Below, one piece after another: positions 19,082-28,350 of a stretch of 64,000 nucleotides of DNA; position 1 is the stretch's first letter, and every line of letters begins with the position of its first letter. Where the stretch lies: NCBI RefSeq assembly GCF_001420605.1, contig NZ_LJIZ01000003.1, positions 610,095-674,094 of the forward strand. The letters run 5' to 3'. The DNA comes from Bacillus sp. FJAT-25509 (lineage in GTDB: Bacteria; Bacillota; Bacilli; Bacillales; Bacillaceae_G). The position numbers and the translations under genes are program-made. Below the pieces are notes generated by a model. That model saw only the letters and a program-made list of their open reading frames with translations, was not told the origin of the DNA and did not search any database.

Positions 19082-19851
19082 TACAAGTACACCTCAGCTT
19101 GCTTATCTTCAAAAACCTCACGTGATGTAAGAAAAATTTCTGAAAAGTTTTGTTCCTGTTCTACTACAATGTCTTTTGTTTTCATTAACTCCAATATTGC
19201 TAAAAAAGTAACTACAATACTTTCTTTATCATTATGTGGAAATAAACTGATGAAATTAGTTCTCTTTTTAATACTTTTTAAGTAGGTAATAATTTCATCC
19301 ATCCTTTTTTCGATCGATATTTCTTCACGAACAATTTTAGTTTGAAGTGGTTCTTGTAGCTTTTTACGTTTAAATAGCTTTTGAAGTGCACCAAACATAT
19401 CGTAAATTGTTACATCAGTTGGCATGACAATATCTTCTGGTCTCGGTCCATATTCGGACAAATCAACTGGATTTCGAGTAAAAATCATCGCCCGTTCTGA
19501 TTCTTTTTCCTGAAATACGATCGCCGCTTCCTTAAATTGCTTATATATAATTAATCGATTCATTAATTCTTCTCTAGGGTCTTCTTCAAGTATTGCATCC
19601 CAATCAGCTTGTTCTTCATGATTAGGTAAAATACTTTTACTTTTCATCGCAAGTAATTCAGCTGCCATCACTAAATATTCACTTGCAATATCCAATTCTA
19701 ATTCTTTCATTGTATGAATATATGAAACATATTGATCTGTTATTTCAGATACAGGTATATCATAAATATCAATTTCAAATCGTTGAATTAAATGAAGTAA
19801 TAAATCTAATGGCCCTTCAAATGCATCAATTTTAACTTCATATTGCTTCAC
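19081..19851 (-). CDS. scpA: Segregation and condensation protein ScpA (kleisin)
   Basis: Kleisin subunit that bridges SMC heads. N-terminal motif FEGPLDLLLHLIQRFEIDIYD, the middle EYLVMAAELLAMKSKSILP signature, and the C-terminal winged-helix ending VVTFLAILELMKTKDIVVEQ are all present in 256 residues, the usual length. It is the first gene of the minus-strand scpA-scpB unit, divergent from the YjcZ-type gene at 20060. The 200-base intergenic region must hold both promoters. Confidence 0.97.
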   Translation of the reverse strand: MKQYEVKIDAFEGPLDLLLHLIQRFEIDIYDIPVSEITDQYVSYIHTMKELELDIASEYLVMAAELLAMKSKSILPNHEEQADWDAILEEDPREELMNRLIIYKQFKEAAIVFQEKESERAMIFTRNPVDLSEYGPRPEDIVMPTDVTIYDMFGALQKLFKRKKLQEPLQTKIVREEISIEKRMDEIITYLKSIKKRTNFISLFPHNDKESIVVTFLAILELMKTKDIVVEQEQNFSEIFLTSREVFEDKQAEVYL

Positions 19852-20059
19852 AAACTACTCACCAACTTACTTTAAAATAAAAATATACTCTATAACAGTA
19901 TAAAGTATTATTTCATAAAACTATATAACAGAAAAGGATTTTTCAACGATGAAGTTACTTTGTTCCTAAATTTTTAGTTTTACGCCTATACCATTTTCTA
20001 AAATTTTTCATAAGATATCAGTGCAAGAAGAATTATATTTTTGGTAAGGAGGTTATTTC

Positions 20060-20173
20060 ATGAGTAAAGGTGTTTCTCCAGAGTTCGGCGGTTTCGGCCA
20101 CGGCAGAGGCTTTGCTTTAATCGTAGTATTATTTATTTTATTAATCATCGTTGGATGTGCTTTCGTCTGTTAA
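20060..20173 (+). CDS. YjcZ family small sporulation membrane peptide
   Basis: A 37-residue peptide with a Gly/Phe-rich N-terminus (EFGGFGHGRGF) followed by a single hydrophobic helix ALIVVLFILLIIVGCAF and a terminal Cys. This is the typical architecture of the YjcZ family of tiny Bacillus spore-associated proteins. A perfect AAGGAGG lies 7 bases before the ATG and a terminator follows 26 bases after the stop. Codon use is richer in GGC than its neighbours. It sits between scpA and ypuF, a position not used in B. subtilis. Confidence 0.85.
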   Translation: MSKGVSPEFGGFGHGRGFALIVVLFILLIIVGCAFVC

Positions 20174-20199
20174 TTTAACCCCGTGAATAAACAAAACGT

Positions 20200-20235
20200 G
20201 AAAGTCTAGACATTGCTCTAGGCTTTCTTCTTTTT
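20200..20235 (+). terminator. Terminator after the YjcZ-type gene
   Basis: GAAAGTCTAGA / TCTAGGCTTTC stem followed by TTCTTTTT. Confidence 0.85.
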
Positions 20236-20283
20236 AAATTTTTCCATTTCTGATAAAATTTTAGTAATAAAGAGGTGAAAAAC

Positions 20284-20787
20284 TTGGTCCATTACAATAA
20301 AAACGAGCGGTACATAAAATATTTATGTCATTTCCATTTTGATCAAGATTTTTTTGAATGTCATGAAATTCTTGAGGAACAATGGAAACTTGAATTAAAT
20401 CATCATTATAAAAAGGTCTGGTTAGGTTTAATCAGATTATCGGTAGTGTTATATCATTATAGAAGAAGAAACTTTACTGGTGCTAAAAAATTATTTCGAC
20501 ACGTAATTACCTTTTCAAATGATTCTAATTTATTGGAAATGGCTGGAATTGATCAATTGCGCTTTCAACAAATCATATCAAATTTACAGTTAAATCTTCA
20601 AAATGAAACGGAATATCACCATTTTGACCTCCCATTAAATGACCAAGAATTGATTGAAAGATATCAAAATCAAAAAGAATATTACTCGTCTTTTACGGAA
20701 GATTTAATTAATAAACATTCTACAAGAGATCGAACAGATGTCATTTCAGAAAGATTAAAGCAATTAGAATTACGAAGAAAAGTTTAG
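20284..20787 (+). CDS. ypuF: DUF309 family protein YpuF
   Basis: DUF309 protein of unknown function. The signature FDQDFFECHEILEEQWK near the N-terminus and the KVWLGLIRLSVVLYHYRRRNFTGA segment define the family. Function is unknown, but the conserved His/Glu pair of the CHEILE motif suggests metal or nucleic-acid binding. The frame opens at a GTG (20275), but AGAGGTG there looks like the ribosome site, so I place the start at TTG 20284, giving 167 residues. In B. subtilis ypuF lies between ribT and scpA, the same order as here, although here it runs opposite to both. Confidence 0.82.
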   Translation: MVHYNKNERYIKYLCHFHFDQDFFECHEILEEQWKLELNHHYKKVWLGLIRLSVVLYHYRRRNFTGAKKLFRHVITFSNDSNLLEMAGIDQLRFQQIISNLQLNLQNETEYHHFDLPLNDQELIERYQNQKEYYSSFTEDLINKHSTRDRTDVISERLKQLELRRKV

Positions 20788-20792
20788 AGGAA

Positions 20793-20822
20793 AGGTGCTC
20801 AAAAAATTGGGCACCTTTTTTC
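20793..20822 (+). terminator. Terminator after ypuF
   Basis: AGGTGC / GCACCT stem with an A-rich loop and a T6 tail. Confidence 0.85.
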
Positions 20823-20850
20823 TGTGTTTCGAAATAGAAGTTGAATCGTA

Positions 20851-20928
20851 CTTACCCATGACTGGTTTATGAGTAAGCAAAGTGCAAATTGTTGTTTCAT
20901 TCATACTCATAACCGGCCTATGAGTATG
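20851..20928. repeat. Pair of related inverted repeats
   Basis: Two hairpin-capable words: CTTACCCAT...ATGAGTAAG (20851-20877, 8 of 9 pairs) and CATACTCATA...TATGAGTATG (20902-20928, 10 of 10 pairs). Their centres are 51 bp apart and both halves share TATGAGTA. They lie between convergent ypuF and ribT terminators, so could be operator-like, recombination or RNA elements. Confidence 0.45.
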
Positions 20929-20995
20929 TAAAATCGCATGAAGTTTAAAAAACCTTACTCTTGAATGGTTCATGGAACCATTTTTTCTACAGTGT

Positions 20996-21026
20996 AAAAA
21001 AAGTGCTCAAAAAATTGAGCACTTTT
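20996..21026 (-). terminator. Terminator after ribT
   Basis: AAGTGCTC / GAGCACTT stem with T runs on both flanks, immediately after the ribT stop on the minus strand. Confidence 0.85.
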
Positions 21027-21027
21027 T

Positions 21028-21387
21028 CTATAATACTTTCAAACTAACATGACAATGTTCAATGAATGAAGCTACTTCTTGCGTTGTTACGATTGTATAG
21101 TCTGTATACTGAGATCGAATCGCATCGTAAAGTGAAGTTGCAATACCTTGATTTCGGAATGAAGGGTTTACACTTAAATGTTTAATCATAATAACCTTAT
21201 CTGGTAGAAGTTGTATTCCAATAATCCCAACAATATCGTCTAATTTCCAAAGGAACAAATGATTATCATCTTTAGTTTCATAATCTTTAATCGTATTTAC
21301 TAAGCTCTTCACATTCTTTTCATTCGGCATAAACGAAAGCAGGCCCATTGCAATTTTCTCATATGTTTTCTTATACCTAATTAACAT
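21028..21387 (-). CDS. ribT: GNAT family acetyltransferase RibT
   Basis: Acetyltransferase historically tied to the riboflavin operon but dispensable for riboflavin synthesis. The N-terminus MLIRYKKTYEKIAMGLLSFMPNEK closely follows B. subtilis RibT. The acetyl-CoA binding motif A is HLSVNPSFRNQGIATSLYDAI. The 119-residue length fits. The ribDEAH genes that accompany ribT in B. subtilis are missing here, so this is an orphan copy next to ypuF. An ordinary terminator and its own promoter region isolate it. The 21388-21702 gap holds nothing I can name. Confidence 0.85.
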   Translation of the reverse strand: MLIRYKKTYEKIAMGLLSFMPNEKNVKSLVNTIKDYETKDDNHLFLWKLDDIVGIIGIQLLPDKVIMIKHLSVNPSFRNQGIATSLYDAIRSQYTDYTIVTTQEVASFIEHCHVSLKVL

Positions 21388-21717
21388 GTTAACCCCTCTT
21401 AAAAATTATTAAAACTCTAATTATCTTCTAAACCAATACATAATATATGATTGATTATCCCTCTATAGTACGATAAATATAAAAATACGTTCCAAATATA
21501 TCAATATTTCAAATATATAATTCTCACATTTTTCTGTCAAGTCAGAAAACCGGAGAGATGGAAAAACGGGATATATGGTATAGGTGAGAATTTAAACTGA
21601 TTTAGAGTACTAGTCATGTATTTTTCCTGCCCATCCAACCTTATAGGCTTTTGTCACCAATTAGATAAATTTGAATACAGTAAATTTTAGTTAGAGTTAT
21701 ATAAAAGGGTGATCATT

Positions 21718-22347
21718 ATGAGGTTGGATTTAGATTATTCATCACCAAATATTCAATATACTTATGATATAAATAAAAATCATGCATTTGTAAAGGACAG
21801 TCAAAACTTTATCAATCAATTAAGTGTTAATGATTTGAATACTTTGGATAATTTGTCTTTATTGGATATATCTTTAAGTGCAAATAATGTTGTAGAGCCA
21901 CATTATCATCAAAATTCATCAGAATTAGTCTATTGTATTTCTGGTGCAGCAGTTGTATCAATCTTAAATCCTTATACAAAGCAACTATTAAATTTCCCAA
22001 TTACTCCTGGTCAAGTTGCAAACGTACCACAAGGCTGGTGGCATTATGAAATTGCAACTGTTGACAATACTCACTTATTAGCAATATTTAATGCACCTTC
22101 CCCAGACGTAATTTTATTCTCTGATTTAATGAAATTTACACCTTCAAATATTGTCTCACATACTTACTGTCTTGATGAAAACCAATGGAAAACAGCAACT
22201 GCAAATTTACAACCTTCTATATTTATAGGACCACCAAGAAATTGTAATCGACAAGTTCAAAACGAGCATGAATTTTCAAATCAGCACAATCAAAATTATT
22301 ATCCAAACTCCTATTACAACCAGAATTATTATCAACAGCGTTTTTAA
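21718..22347 (+). CDS. Cupin-domain protein with Asn/Tyr-rich tail
   Basis: A cupin fold protein. Motif 1 appears as EPHYHQNSSELVYCISG (about residues 60-76) with two His and a Glu as likely metal ligands, and motif 2 as PGQVANVPQGWWHYEIA with a final His. The last 30 residues are rich in Asn, Gln and Tyr (for example HNQNYYPNSYYNQ), a low-complexity tail often seen in Bacillus spore coat proteins. The ATG at 21718 has AAAAGGG upstream; a GTG at 21709 overlaps that site and is less likely. No signal peptide. Spore-coat association is an inference from the tail only. Confidence 0.75.
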   Translation: MRLDLDYSSPNIQYTYDINKNHAFVKDSQNFINQLSVNDLNTLDNLSLLDISLSANNVVEPHYHQNSSELVYCISGAAVVSILNPYTKQLLNFPITPGQVANVPQGWWHYEIATVDNTHLLAIFNAPSPDVILFSDLMKFTPSNIVSHTYCLDENQWKTATANLQPSIFIGPPRNCNRQVQNEHEFSNQHNQNYYPNSYYNQNYYQQRF

Positions 22348-22373
22348 TTGCAAGATCAAGTGAGACCAGTTAG

Positions 22374-22478
22374 TGCAATTAAAAAATCCAATACTGCAAT
22401 TAAATTTGGCAAATCTACAATTAAAAAGTTATATCTGCAATTAAAACTTAAAAAACTGCAAATAAGACTATGAAACAT
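22374..22478 (+). repeat. 21-bp-period repeat array (5 units)
   Basis: Units begin at 22374, 22395, 22416, 22436 and 22457 (steps 21, 21, 20, 21). Each starts TGCAATTAAA, TACAATTAAA or TGCAAATAAGAC, most are followed by about 8-9 variable bases, and several end in ATC or AAC. The array fills the start of the gap between the cupin gene and ppiB. The rest of the gap (22479-22654) is plain AT-rich sequence. The 20-bp step breaks any reading frame, so it is not coding. Confidence 0.75.
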
Positions 22479-22654
22479 GTGGAAATAGATTATGAGAACC
22501 AAGAAAATAGAAGAAATAACATGAAATCGCATGTGAAACAATAAAAACTAAACATATTTCAAAAAAAACCAAAATAAATCTTCAACTTAACCTTCTCTAA
22601 ATAGTCCGAGATGTTATTAAATAATTTCACCGTTAAAACAACAAAGAACATGTT

Positions 22655-22695
22655 AAAAAACCACAAGGAAAAATTTTTCCCTTGTGGCTTTTTTC
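22655..22695 (-). terminator. Terminator after ppiB
   Basis: CCACAAGG / CCTTGTGG stem extended by an A/T-paired loop, with a T6 tail on the minus strand. Confidence 0.85.
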
Positions 22696-22734
22696 ATTTG
22701 AAATCTATTTAGAGTGACCTCTTAAATGGTTTGA

Positions 22735-23172
22735 CTATTCTTCGTCCCAAACCTTAACTTCTTGCATAACATCGCCATTACGCATTCTTAAAACTGTATC
22801 CATACCTTCGATTACTTGACCGAATACTGTATGTACTCCATCTAAATGTGGTTGTGGCTCGTGAACGATAAAGAATTGGCTACCACCAGTATCTTTTCCA
22901 GCATGTGCCATTGATAAAGATCCAGCTTTATGTTTTAATGGGTTACCTACAGTTTCACATTTGATTTTGTATCCTGGGCCACCTGTTCCATTACCGTTTG
23001 GATCTCCACCTTGAGATACAAATCCAGGAATTACACGGTGGAAAGTTAATCCATTGTAGAAACCTTCACGGATTAATTTTTCAAAGTTTTCAACTGTACC
23101 TGGTGCATGCTCTGGGAATAATTCGATTAAGATTTGTTCGCCATTTTCAAACGTAATACTTGCTTTTTTCAT
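22735..23172 (-). CDS. ppiB: Peptidyl-prolyl cis-trans isomerase, cyclophilin type
   Basis: Cytosolic cyclophilin that speeds proline isomerisation during folding. The 145 residues carry the cyclophilin core [19 protein letters not shown] with active-site His and Arg, the [14 protein letters not shown] motif, and [12 protein letters not shown] near the C-terminus. There is no signal peptide. The B. subtilis orthologue lies beside ypuA in the same way. Ribosome site AGGAGG precedes the ATG. Confidence 0.96.
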   Translation of the reverse strand: MKKASITFENGEQILIELFPEHAPGTVENFEKLIREGFYNGLTFHRVIPGFVSQGGDPNGNGTGGPGYKIKCETVGNPLKHKAGSLSMAHAGKDTGGSQFFIVHEPQPHLDGVHTVFGQVIEGMDTVLRMRNGDVMQEVKVWDEE

Positions 23173-23360
23173 AATAAAAAATCCTCCTTATGTATGTACA
23201 ACTTTATAAGACTTAATTGTCCTATATTTTTTCATTACTGAATAAATTAGTAACGCTGATATTATCATACAAAAAACAAAAAGTAATGACAAGTTTTCGA
23301 AAATGACTATAATAGTGTTGTAAGATGTAAAATTTGGATTATTGTAAAGGGAGTGTCTCT

Positions 23361-24230
23361 TTGTTAAAACGAAAGTTATTAGCGTTCACCATATCAATGG
23401 GATTAGTAGCTATGCCTTTATCGGTATTTGCTGATGCTGTTCCGGGTGAAACGATTGTTACTCTTGGGCAAAATTTATCTGAAACGCAAAAGAAATCATT
23501 ATTAGCTGAAATGGGTGCGCCATCTGATGCTAGAATTGTGACTGTTTCAAATCAAGAGGAGCATAAATATTTAGATGGTACTGTGCCTAGTGCTCAAATC
23601 GGTACTCGAGCTCTTTCATCTGCTATGATTACAATTGGTGAAAAAAATACAGGCATCGTCGTTCAATCAAATAATATTTCATGGGTTACTAACTCAATGT
23701 ATACAAATGCTTTAATCACTGCTGGATTAAAGGATGCAAATATTGTAATTACTGCACCATTTCAAGTCTCTGGTACAGCTGCTTTAACTGGGATTATGAA
23801 GGCTTATGAGCTAAGTTCTGGTCAAGTTATACCTGATGATGTTAAAAAAGTAGCAAATGAAGAAATGGTTAAAACTGCCGAACTTGGTGATTCAGTAGGT
23901 AATGAAAAAGCTGTACAACTTGTCACTAAAGTGAAAGAAGAGCTAGCTAAAAATCCAAACATGTCAACCGATGAATTAAAATCATTAATTGATCGATTAG
24001 CAAAGGATCTTGGAATTACATTAACTGCTGATCAAAAAGCTAGTTTGATGAATTTATTTGAAAAAATGAAAGATTTAAATATTAACTGGGATCAAGTAGG
24101 AAACCAATTAACAAAAGCTAAAAATAAAATCTCAGATTATCTAAATTCTAAAGAAGGCCATTCTTTTATTCAAAAACTTAAAGATTTCTTCTCTGCATTA
24201 TTTGATGCGATTGTTTCATTATTTAAATAA
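23361..24230 (+). CDS. ypuA: DUF1002 secreted protein YpuA
   Basis: Exported protein of unknown function, conserved beside ppiB in Bacillus. The signal peptide is KRKLLAFTISMGLVAMPLSVFADA with likely cleavage after VFA-D. The DUF1002 pattern TIVTLGQNLSETQKKSLLAEMG follows, and residues 190 to the end are helical with repeated LKxLI and LxKxL patterns. I place the start at TTG 23361 because AAAGGGAG ends about 7 bases before it. The frame is open back to 23334 but would put charged residues before the signal. Its own terminator follows. Confidence 0.88.
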   Translation: MLKRKLLAFTISMGLVAMPLSVFADAVPGETIVTLGQNLSETQKKSLLAEMGAPSDARIVTVSNQEEHKYLDGTVPSAQIGTRALSSAMITIGEKNTGIVVQSNNISWVTNSMYTNALITAGLKDANIVITAPFQVSGTAALTGIMKAYELSSGQVIPDDVKKVANEEMVKTAELGDSVGNEKAVQLVTKVKEELAKNPNMSTDELKSLIDRLAKDLGITLTADQKASLMNLFEKMKDLNINWDQVGNQLTKAKNKISDYLNSKEGHSFIQKLKDFFSALFDAIVSLFK

Positions 24231-24240
24231 TTATGAAAGA

Positions 24241-24276
24241 AACCCGGTTACTTAAAAAAGTAACTGGGTTTTTTTG
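24241..24276 (+). terminator. Terminator after ypuA
   Basis: AACCCGGTTACTT / AGTAACTGGGTT stem with a T7 tail. Confidence 0.88.
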
Positions 24277-24292
24277 ATGTTAAAATTCAAGC

Positions 24293-24357
24293 TACAAATA
24301 AAAGATGAAATATTGCAAATAAATCGTTGGCTGCAAATAATTATCAAAACAAATAAA
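24293..24357 (+). repeat. 21-bp-type repeat array (3-4 units)
   Basis: Units start at 24293 (TACAAATAAA), 24314 (TGCAAATAAA) and 24332 (TGCAAATAA), followed by a degenerate CAAATAAA. The first step is 21, later steps are about 18 and 16. Same core as the other arrays. It occupies the gap after ypuA; from 24358 to 24478 there is only a short GTCAG...CTGAC palindrome and no gene. Confidence 0.6.
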
Positions 24358-24478
24358 AAGTGCTGTTGAGATACCTCACTAGCACTAGTACATTTTTTAA
24401 AATTAAAATGAGGGCGCTTATTTGTCAGTTGATCTGACTCCTGAGACAGCCCCCTTCCTTTATTCTTAAGTCAACAAA

Positions 24479-25939
24479 TCAAATGGTAGCATCACCGATT
24501 GTTTTTCCACCTTTTTTATGTTGACTTTCACTAGCTTTTGTACGGACAACTAAGTGCCAAAATGCTCTGCCATCGAATGGAATAAATGGCCAAAAATAAG
24601 GTGTATTTAAAGTATTCAGGCTTGCTAAAAACAGAATGAATAATGTCGAACCAATCATAAAGCCTTTAACACCTAATATTGCTGTTAAAATTAAGATTCC
24701 AAACTTGGCTAATTTATTTGCAAGTGCTAGCTCATAACTAGGCGTAGCATATGATCCAATCATTGACACAGCCGTATATAAGACTACTTCTGGTTGGAAA
24801 AGACCCACATCAATTGCGACTTGTCCAATTAATACTGCTGCAATAATACCCATCGAGGTGGAAACTGCATTTGGTGTATGTATACTTGCCATTCTGAGGA
24901 ATTCAATCCCCAAATCAGCAATAATTAATTGTAAATAAATTGGAATATTACTTGTTTCTTTTGGTCCTATATAACTTAATGATTTTGGTAATACCTCTGG
25001 ATAATTACATAATAGTAACCAAAATGGTAATAAAAAGACTGACATAAAAATCCCCATATAACGACACCATCGAAGGAATGTTCCGACAGAAGGAGTTTGT
25101 CTGAACTCTTCTGCATGTTGCATATGGTGGTAATATGTTGCCGGCGTAATGATTACGCTCGGAGATGTATCCACGATAATACATACATGTCCTTCAAGTA
25201 TGTGGTTTGCAACGACGTCAGGTCTTTCTGAATATCTAACTAAAGGAAACGGATTATACCCTTGCTTTAATATAAATTCCTCTAATTTCTTATCTGACAT
25301 TGTAAGACCATCAACGTGAATACCTGTAATTCGATCTCGAATTTCTGTAACAAGTTCCGCGTGTGCTAAACCTTCTATATACGATAAACAAACATCAGTC
25401 TTTGAACTTTCACCTACTTGAAGAATTTCATTTCTTAAATTTTCATCGCGAATACGTCTTCTTATTAGCCCAGTATTATTAATAATGTTTTCAGTAAAAC
25501 CATCTCGCGAACCACGTACTACTCGTTCGGTATCTGGTTCAGTTGGTCCACGCCCAGGATAGCTCCTAACATCGACTGCAAGTCCTTTATCTTCTCCGTC
25601 AACTAGTACTACAATCAAACCAGATAATACTTTCTTTATAACATCTTCAAATGTTAAAACAATCTCTACAGATTGATGGACAATCGTATCCTCAATATTT
25701 TTAAACATCGATTTATTTTTCTCGACTTTTTCTAGCCCGATTAAGTCGTCTAAAAATCTTTGAATAAAGCTTGTATCCGTTAATCCGTTTACATAATATA
25801 GATTAACTTCAACTTTATTTACAAAAATCACACGTTTTCCGATATCAAAACTTACTCCATAACCTATTCGATCACTTATTGTATAAGCATTTGTAACTAG
25901 TTTATTTGTTAGTTTAGTTGGCTCTTTTTTCGTGGTCAC
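24479..25939 (-). CDS. spoVAF: Stage V sporulation protein AF (GerA-family)
   Basis: Spore inner membrane protein related to the A subunits of nutrient germinant receptors. It assists dipicolinate release in germination. The 486 residues have a soluble N-terminal half with the [20 protein letters not shown] signature, then five or so TM segments (about 285-450), as in SpoVAF/GerAA. The last gene of the spoVA operon, it overlaps spoVAEA by four bases. Length agrees with B. subtilis SpoVAF (about 490). Confidence 0.95.
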   Translation of the reverse strand: MTTKKEPTKLTNKLVTNAYTISDRIGYGVSFDIGKRVIFVNKVEVNLYYVNGLTDTSFIQRFLDDLIGLEKVEKNKSMFKNIEDTIVHQSVEIVLTFEDVIKKVLSGLIVVLVDGEDKGLAVDVRSYPGRGPTEPDTERVVRGSRDGFTENIINNTGLIRRRIRDENLRNEILQVGESSKTDVCLSYIEGLAHAELVTEIRDRITGIHVDGLTMSDKKLEEFILKQGYNPFPLVRYSERPDVVANHILEGHVCIIVDTSPSVIITPATYYHHMQHAEEFRQTPSVGTFLRWCRYMGIFMSVFLLPFWLLLCNYPEVLPKSLSYIGPKETSNIPIYLQLIIADLGIEFLRMASIHTPNAVSTSMGIIAAVLIGQVAIDVGLFQPEVVLYTAVSMIGSYATPSYELALANKLAKFGILILTAILGVKGFMIGSTLFILFLASLNTLNTPYFWPFIPFDGRAFWHLVVRTKASESQHKKGGKTIGDATI

Positions 25940-26499
25940 TGGAGTTCACTCCTCTCGAGGATATATTCAATTGCTTTTCGTGTAATAGGTGAGCCGATTT
26001 CAATATCATCTCTCCCACCCATTTTTCCAATATCACCGATCCCTAAAATGAAGGGGATATTTAGTTGATCTAAATTATAAACGGTGTCTCCATTTATTCT
26101 TCCGATTTCAATATCAGGAACTCCATACTTATCGACACCGTATTCAGTTAAATTCCCTTCATTATCAATGCTTACATCCACTTTTGTCCATTCTTGATGA
26201 TGTGTATTTGATGCTACTGCTAATGCAGCAATAACTTCAATATGTTTATCACTCGCTACATATTTTAAAGCCTTTTCTCCAGGACCTTCTCCCATAAAGC
26301 CACTGTCATCAAACAATACAAATACTGGTTCTTTTTGTGCTTGCATAATGATTTCAACCATTCTCTTTCCAGAGAATTTAGTGGGATTACCTTTCGATTG
26401 TGATATTGTGCATCCGCCAAATTGTTTTGCCAAATACTCAATACTCCGATGTGCATATACATCTCCGTCGGTTACGATAATGATCCTTTTCTTTTTCAT
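25936..26499 (-). CDS. spoVAEA: Stage V sporulation protein AE, soluble paralogue (SpoVAEa)
   Basis: Soluble component of the SpoVA dipicolinic acid channel complex. The 187 residues begin [18 protein letters not shown] and contain [17 protein letters not shown] and [19 protein letters not shown], characteristic of the SpoVAEa family. No TM segment. It lies three bases after spoVAEB and overlaps spoVAF. Its molecular role is not established beyond membership of the complex. Confidence 0.93.
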   Translation of the reverse strand: MKKKRIIIVTDGDVYAHRSIEYLAKQFGGCTISQSKGNPTKFSGKRMVEIIMQAQKEPVFVLFDDSGFMGEGPGEKALKYVASDKHIEVIAALAVASNTHHQEWTKVDVSIDNEGNLTEYGVDKYGVPDIEIGRINGDTVYNLDQLNIPFILGIGDIGKMGGRDDIEIGSPITRKAIEYILERSELQ

Positions 26500-26502
26500 A
26501 AG

Positions 26503-26853
26503 TTAACCTTTTGGCTTAAAAATTAGAGCAATTATAAATGAGAATAAAATTGCTGCCGAAATGCCAGATGAAGTTAGTGAAAAGATCCCCATTCCAATAC
26601 CTATAAAGCCGTGGTCATTTGCTTCTGCCATCGCTCCGTGTAATAAAGAATGACCAAAACTAGTAATTGGAACGGTTGCACCCGCACCAGCAAATTTTAT
26701 AAGCTTATCGTAAATGCCAAACCCATCTAAAATTGAACCAATTACAACAAAAATACACATTACATGCCCTGGTGTTAACTTTGTGAAATCAAAAAGTAAC
26801 TGGCCTACTACACAAATTAAACCTCCTACTATAAAAGCATTAACAAAATCCAT
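26503..26853 (-). CDS. spoVAEB: Stage V sporulation protein AE, membrane subunit (SpoVAEb)
   Basis: Small inner membrane protein of 116 residues with about three to four TM helices, homologous to SpoVAC in this operon: both share GxGIYDKxxxFAGAGxxVPxTxFxxS. It is one of the channel components for Ca-dipicolinate movement into and out of the spore core. It lies 11 bases after spoVAD. Confidence 0.93.
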   Translation of the reverse strand: MDFVNAFIVGGLICVVGQLLFDFTKLTPGHVMCIFVVIGSILDGFGIYDKLIKFAGAGATVPITSFGHSLLHGAMAEANDHGFIGIGMGIFSLTSSGISAAILFSFIIALIFKPKG

Positions 26854-26864
26854 CTGAACACCTC

Positions 26865-27872
26865 CTAACAGCTTTCGAAAACGACAGCATGTGAAATAGT
26901 TGGAATTGATTCTTTCTGTTGAATCATTGTTGGGCTTAAAAGAGCGCCGGTTGCTGCTACCAAAATCCGTTTATAAGTACCTTTATTTAACTCTTGAAAT
27001 AAATGACCATATGTTACGACCGCTGAACAAGCACAGCCACTTCCACCAGCAAAAACTTCCTGATTTTCTCGATCATAGATTAGCAATCCACAATCATTGT
27101 ATTTCCCTGCCATATCATATCCTTCTTCTCTAACAAGTTGTTCGCAAATTGGTGCACCAACAGCTGAAAGATCTCCAGTTACGATAAAATCATAATCATT
27201 AGGTGTTGTATTTGTATCTTTAAAGTGTTGCACGATTGTATAAGCTGCTGCTGGTGCCATCGCAGAACCCATGTCGAATGGATCTGTCAAACCTAAATCC
27301 TGAACTGTACCTATTGTGGCGCATTTTACTTTTATTTTGCTTTTTTTATTGGAAAGGAGAACACTTCCCGCACCAGTTACTGTAAAAGTTGCCGAATCAG
27401 GTTTTTGTCCACCATATTCTGTAGGATATCTATATTGTCTTTCAGCAGTAGCATTATGGCTACTTGTTGCTGCCAATGCCATTTTTGCATAACCACTATC
27501 GATTAACTGTGCACCGAGTGCAGCCGTTTCCATTGAAGTTGAGCATGCTCCAAACATACATAAAAAAGGTAGTTGCAATTCTCTTGCCATAAAGTTCGCA
27601 GTAACATTTTGATTTAATAAATCACCTGCTAAAAATACATCGATATCTTCGACGTTTTTGTTTGCTTTTTTTAATGCAACTGAAACTGCATTTCTCATTA
27701 ATGCTCTTTCTGCTAATTCCCAATTATCTTCACCACAGTGAAGATCTTCATAAGCATAATCAAATTTGCCAGCTAACAGTCCCAAGTTTTCTCTTGGTCC
27801 TACAGCGGTTCCAGATGCTTGGACATAAACACCATTTTGAAACTCCCAAGTTTGTTTACCGACTAAAGCCAT
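26865..27872 (-). CDS. spoVAD: Stage V sporulation protein AD (thiolase-like DPA-binding)
   Basis: Peripheral inner membrane protein with a thiolase/ketoacyl-synthase fold that binds dipicolinic acid and is needed for its uptake into the forespore. The 335 residues show [17 protein letters not shown] and the late [15 protein letters not shown] stretch, and the N-terminus [21 protein letters not shown] typical of SpoVAD. It lies 14 bases after spoVAC. Confidence 0.96.
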   Translation of the reverse strand: MALVGKQTWEFQNGVYVQASGTAVGPRENLGLLAGKFDYAYEDLHCGEDNWELAERALMRNAVSVALKKANKNVEDIDVFLAGDLLNQNVTANFMARELQLPFLCMFGACSTSMETAALGAQLIDSGYAKMALAATSSHNATAERQYRYPTEYGGQKPDSATFTVTGAGSVLLSNKKSKIKVKCATIGTVQDLGLTDPFDMGSAMAPAAAYTIVQHFKDTNTTPNDYDFIVTGDLSAVGAPICEQLVREEGYDMAGKYNDCGLLIYDRENQEVFAGGSGCACSAVVTYGHLFQELNKGTYKRILVAATGALLSPTMIQQKESIPTISHAVVFESC

Positions 27873-27885
27873 ATGTACTCACCTC

Positions 27886-28347
27886 CTATAAGAATACTTT
27901 AAATGCGTATCGTATCATTCCGACGACGTATGCCGAAACAACTCCATAAACAATTACACAACCAGCTAGTTTAAACATATTTGTTGCAACCCCTAGAACT
28001 AGACCTTCACTTCTATGTTCCATAGCAGCACTCGTCATAGAGTTGGCAAAGCCTGTTACAGGAACAGCGGATCCTGCACCTGCAAATTGGCCAATTTTGT
28101 CATATATACCTAACCCTGTAAGTAAGCTAGAAATTAAAACAAGTGTAGCTACTGTTGGATCACCGACATTTTTATCAGTAAAGTTAAAATAGTTTATATA
28201 GATTTTTGTAATACACTCACCTAAAAAACAGATAAATCCCCCAACTAAAAATGCTTTAATACAATTTTTTAATACCGGCTTTTTTGGTTGGTATGGTTTG
28301 ATATTCTCTTTATAATTAGCTTTTAATTTCCCACTCATTTCATCCAT
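27886..28347 (-). CDS. spoVAC: Stage V sporulation protein AC (DPA channel)
   Basis: Inner membrane protein of 153 residues; B. subtilis SpoVAC behaves as a mechanosensitive channel releasing dipicolinate in germination. It has a charged N-terminal tail of about 30 residues, then four TM segments with FLVGGFICFLGECIT and GIYDKIGQFAGAGSAVPVTG. Homologous to SpoVAEb. It lies three bases after spoVAB. Confidence 0.95.
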   Translation of the reverse strand: MDEMSGKLKANYKENIKPYQPKKPVLKNCIKAFLVGGFICFLGECITKIYINYFNFTDKNVGDPTVATLVLISSLLTGLGIYDKIGQFAGAGSAVPVTGFANSMTSAAMEHRSEGLVLGVATNMFKLAGCVIVYGVVSAYVVGMIRYAFKVFL

Positions 28348-28350
28348 CCT

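Noticed and set aside
22374-22478. CRISPR-like array
   Set aside because: The units are about 21 bp in total with a 9-10 base conserved core. That leaves no spacer of CRISPR length and there are no cas genes nearby.
22356-22541. 61-residue minus-strand frame with leucine heptads across the repeat array
   Set aside because: The heptad look is a by-product of the 21-bp DNA period. There is no ribosome site, and the 20-bp step would shift the pattern.
24415-24455. GAGACAGCCCC words as an insertion sequence end
   Set aside because: Only one such end is present, with no transposase remnant or second end within reach.
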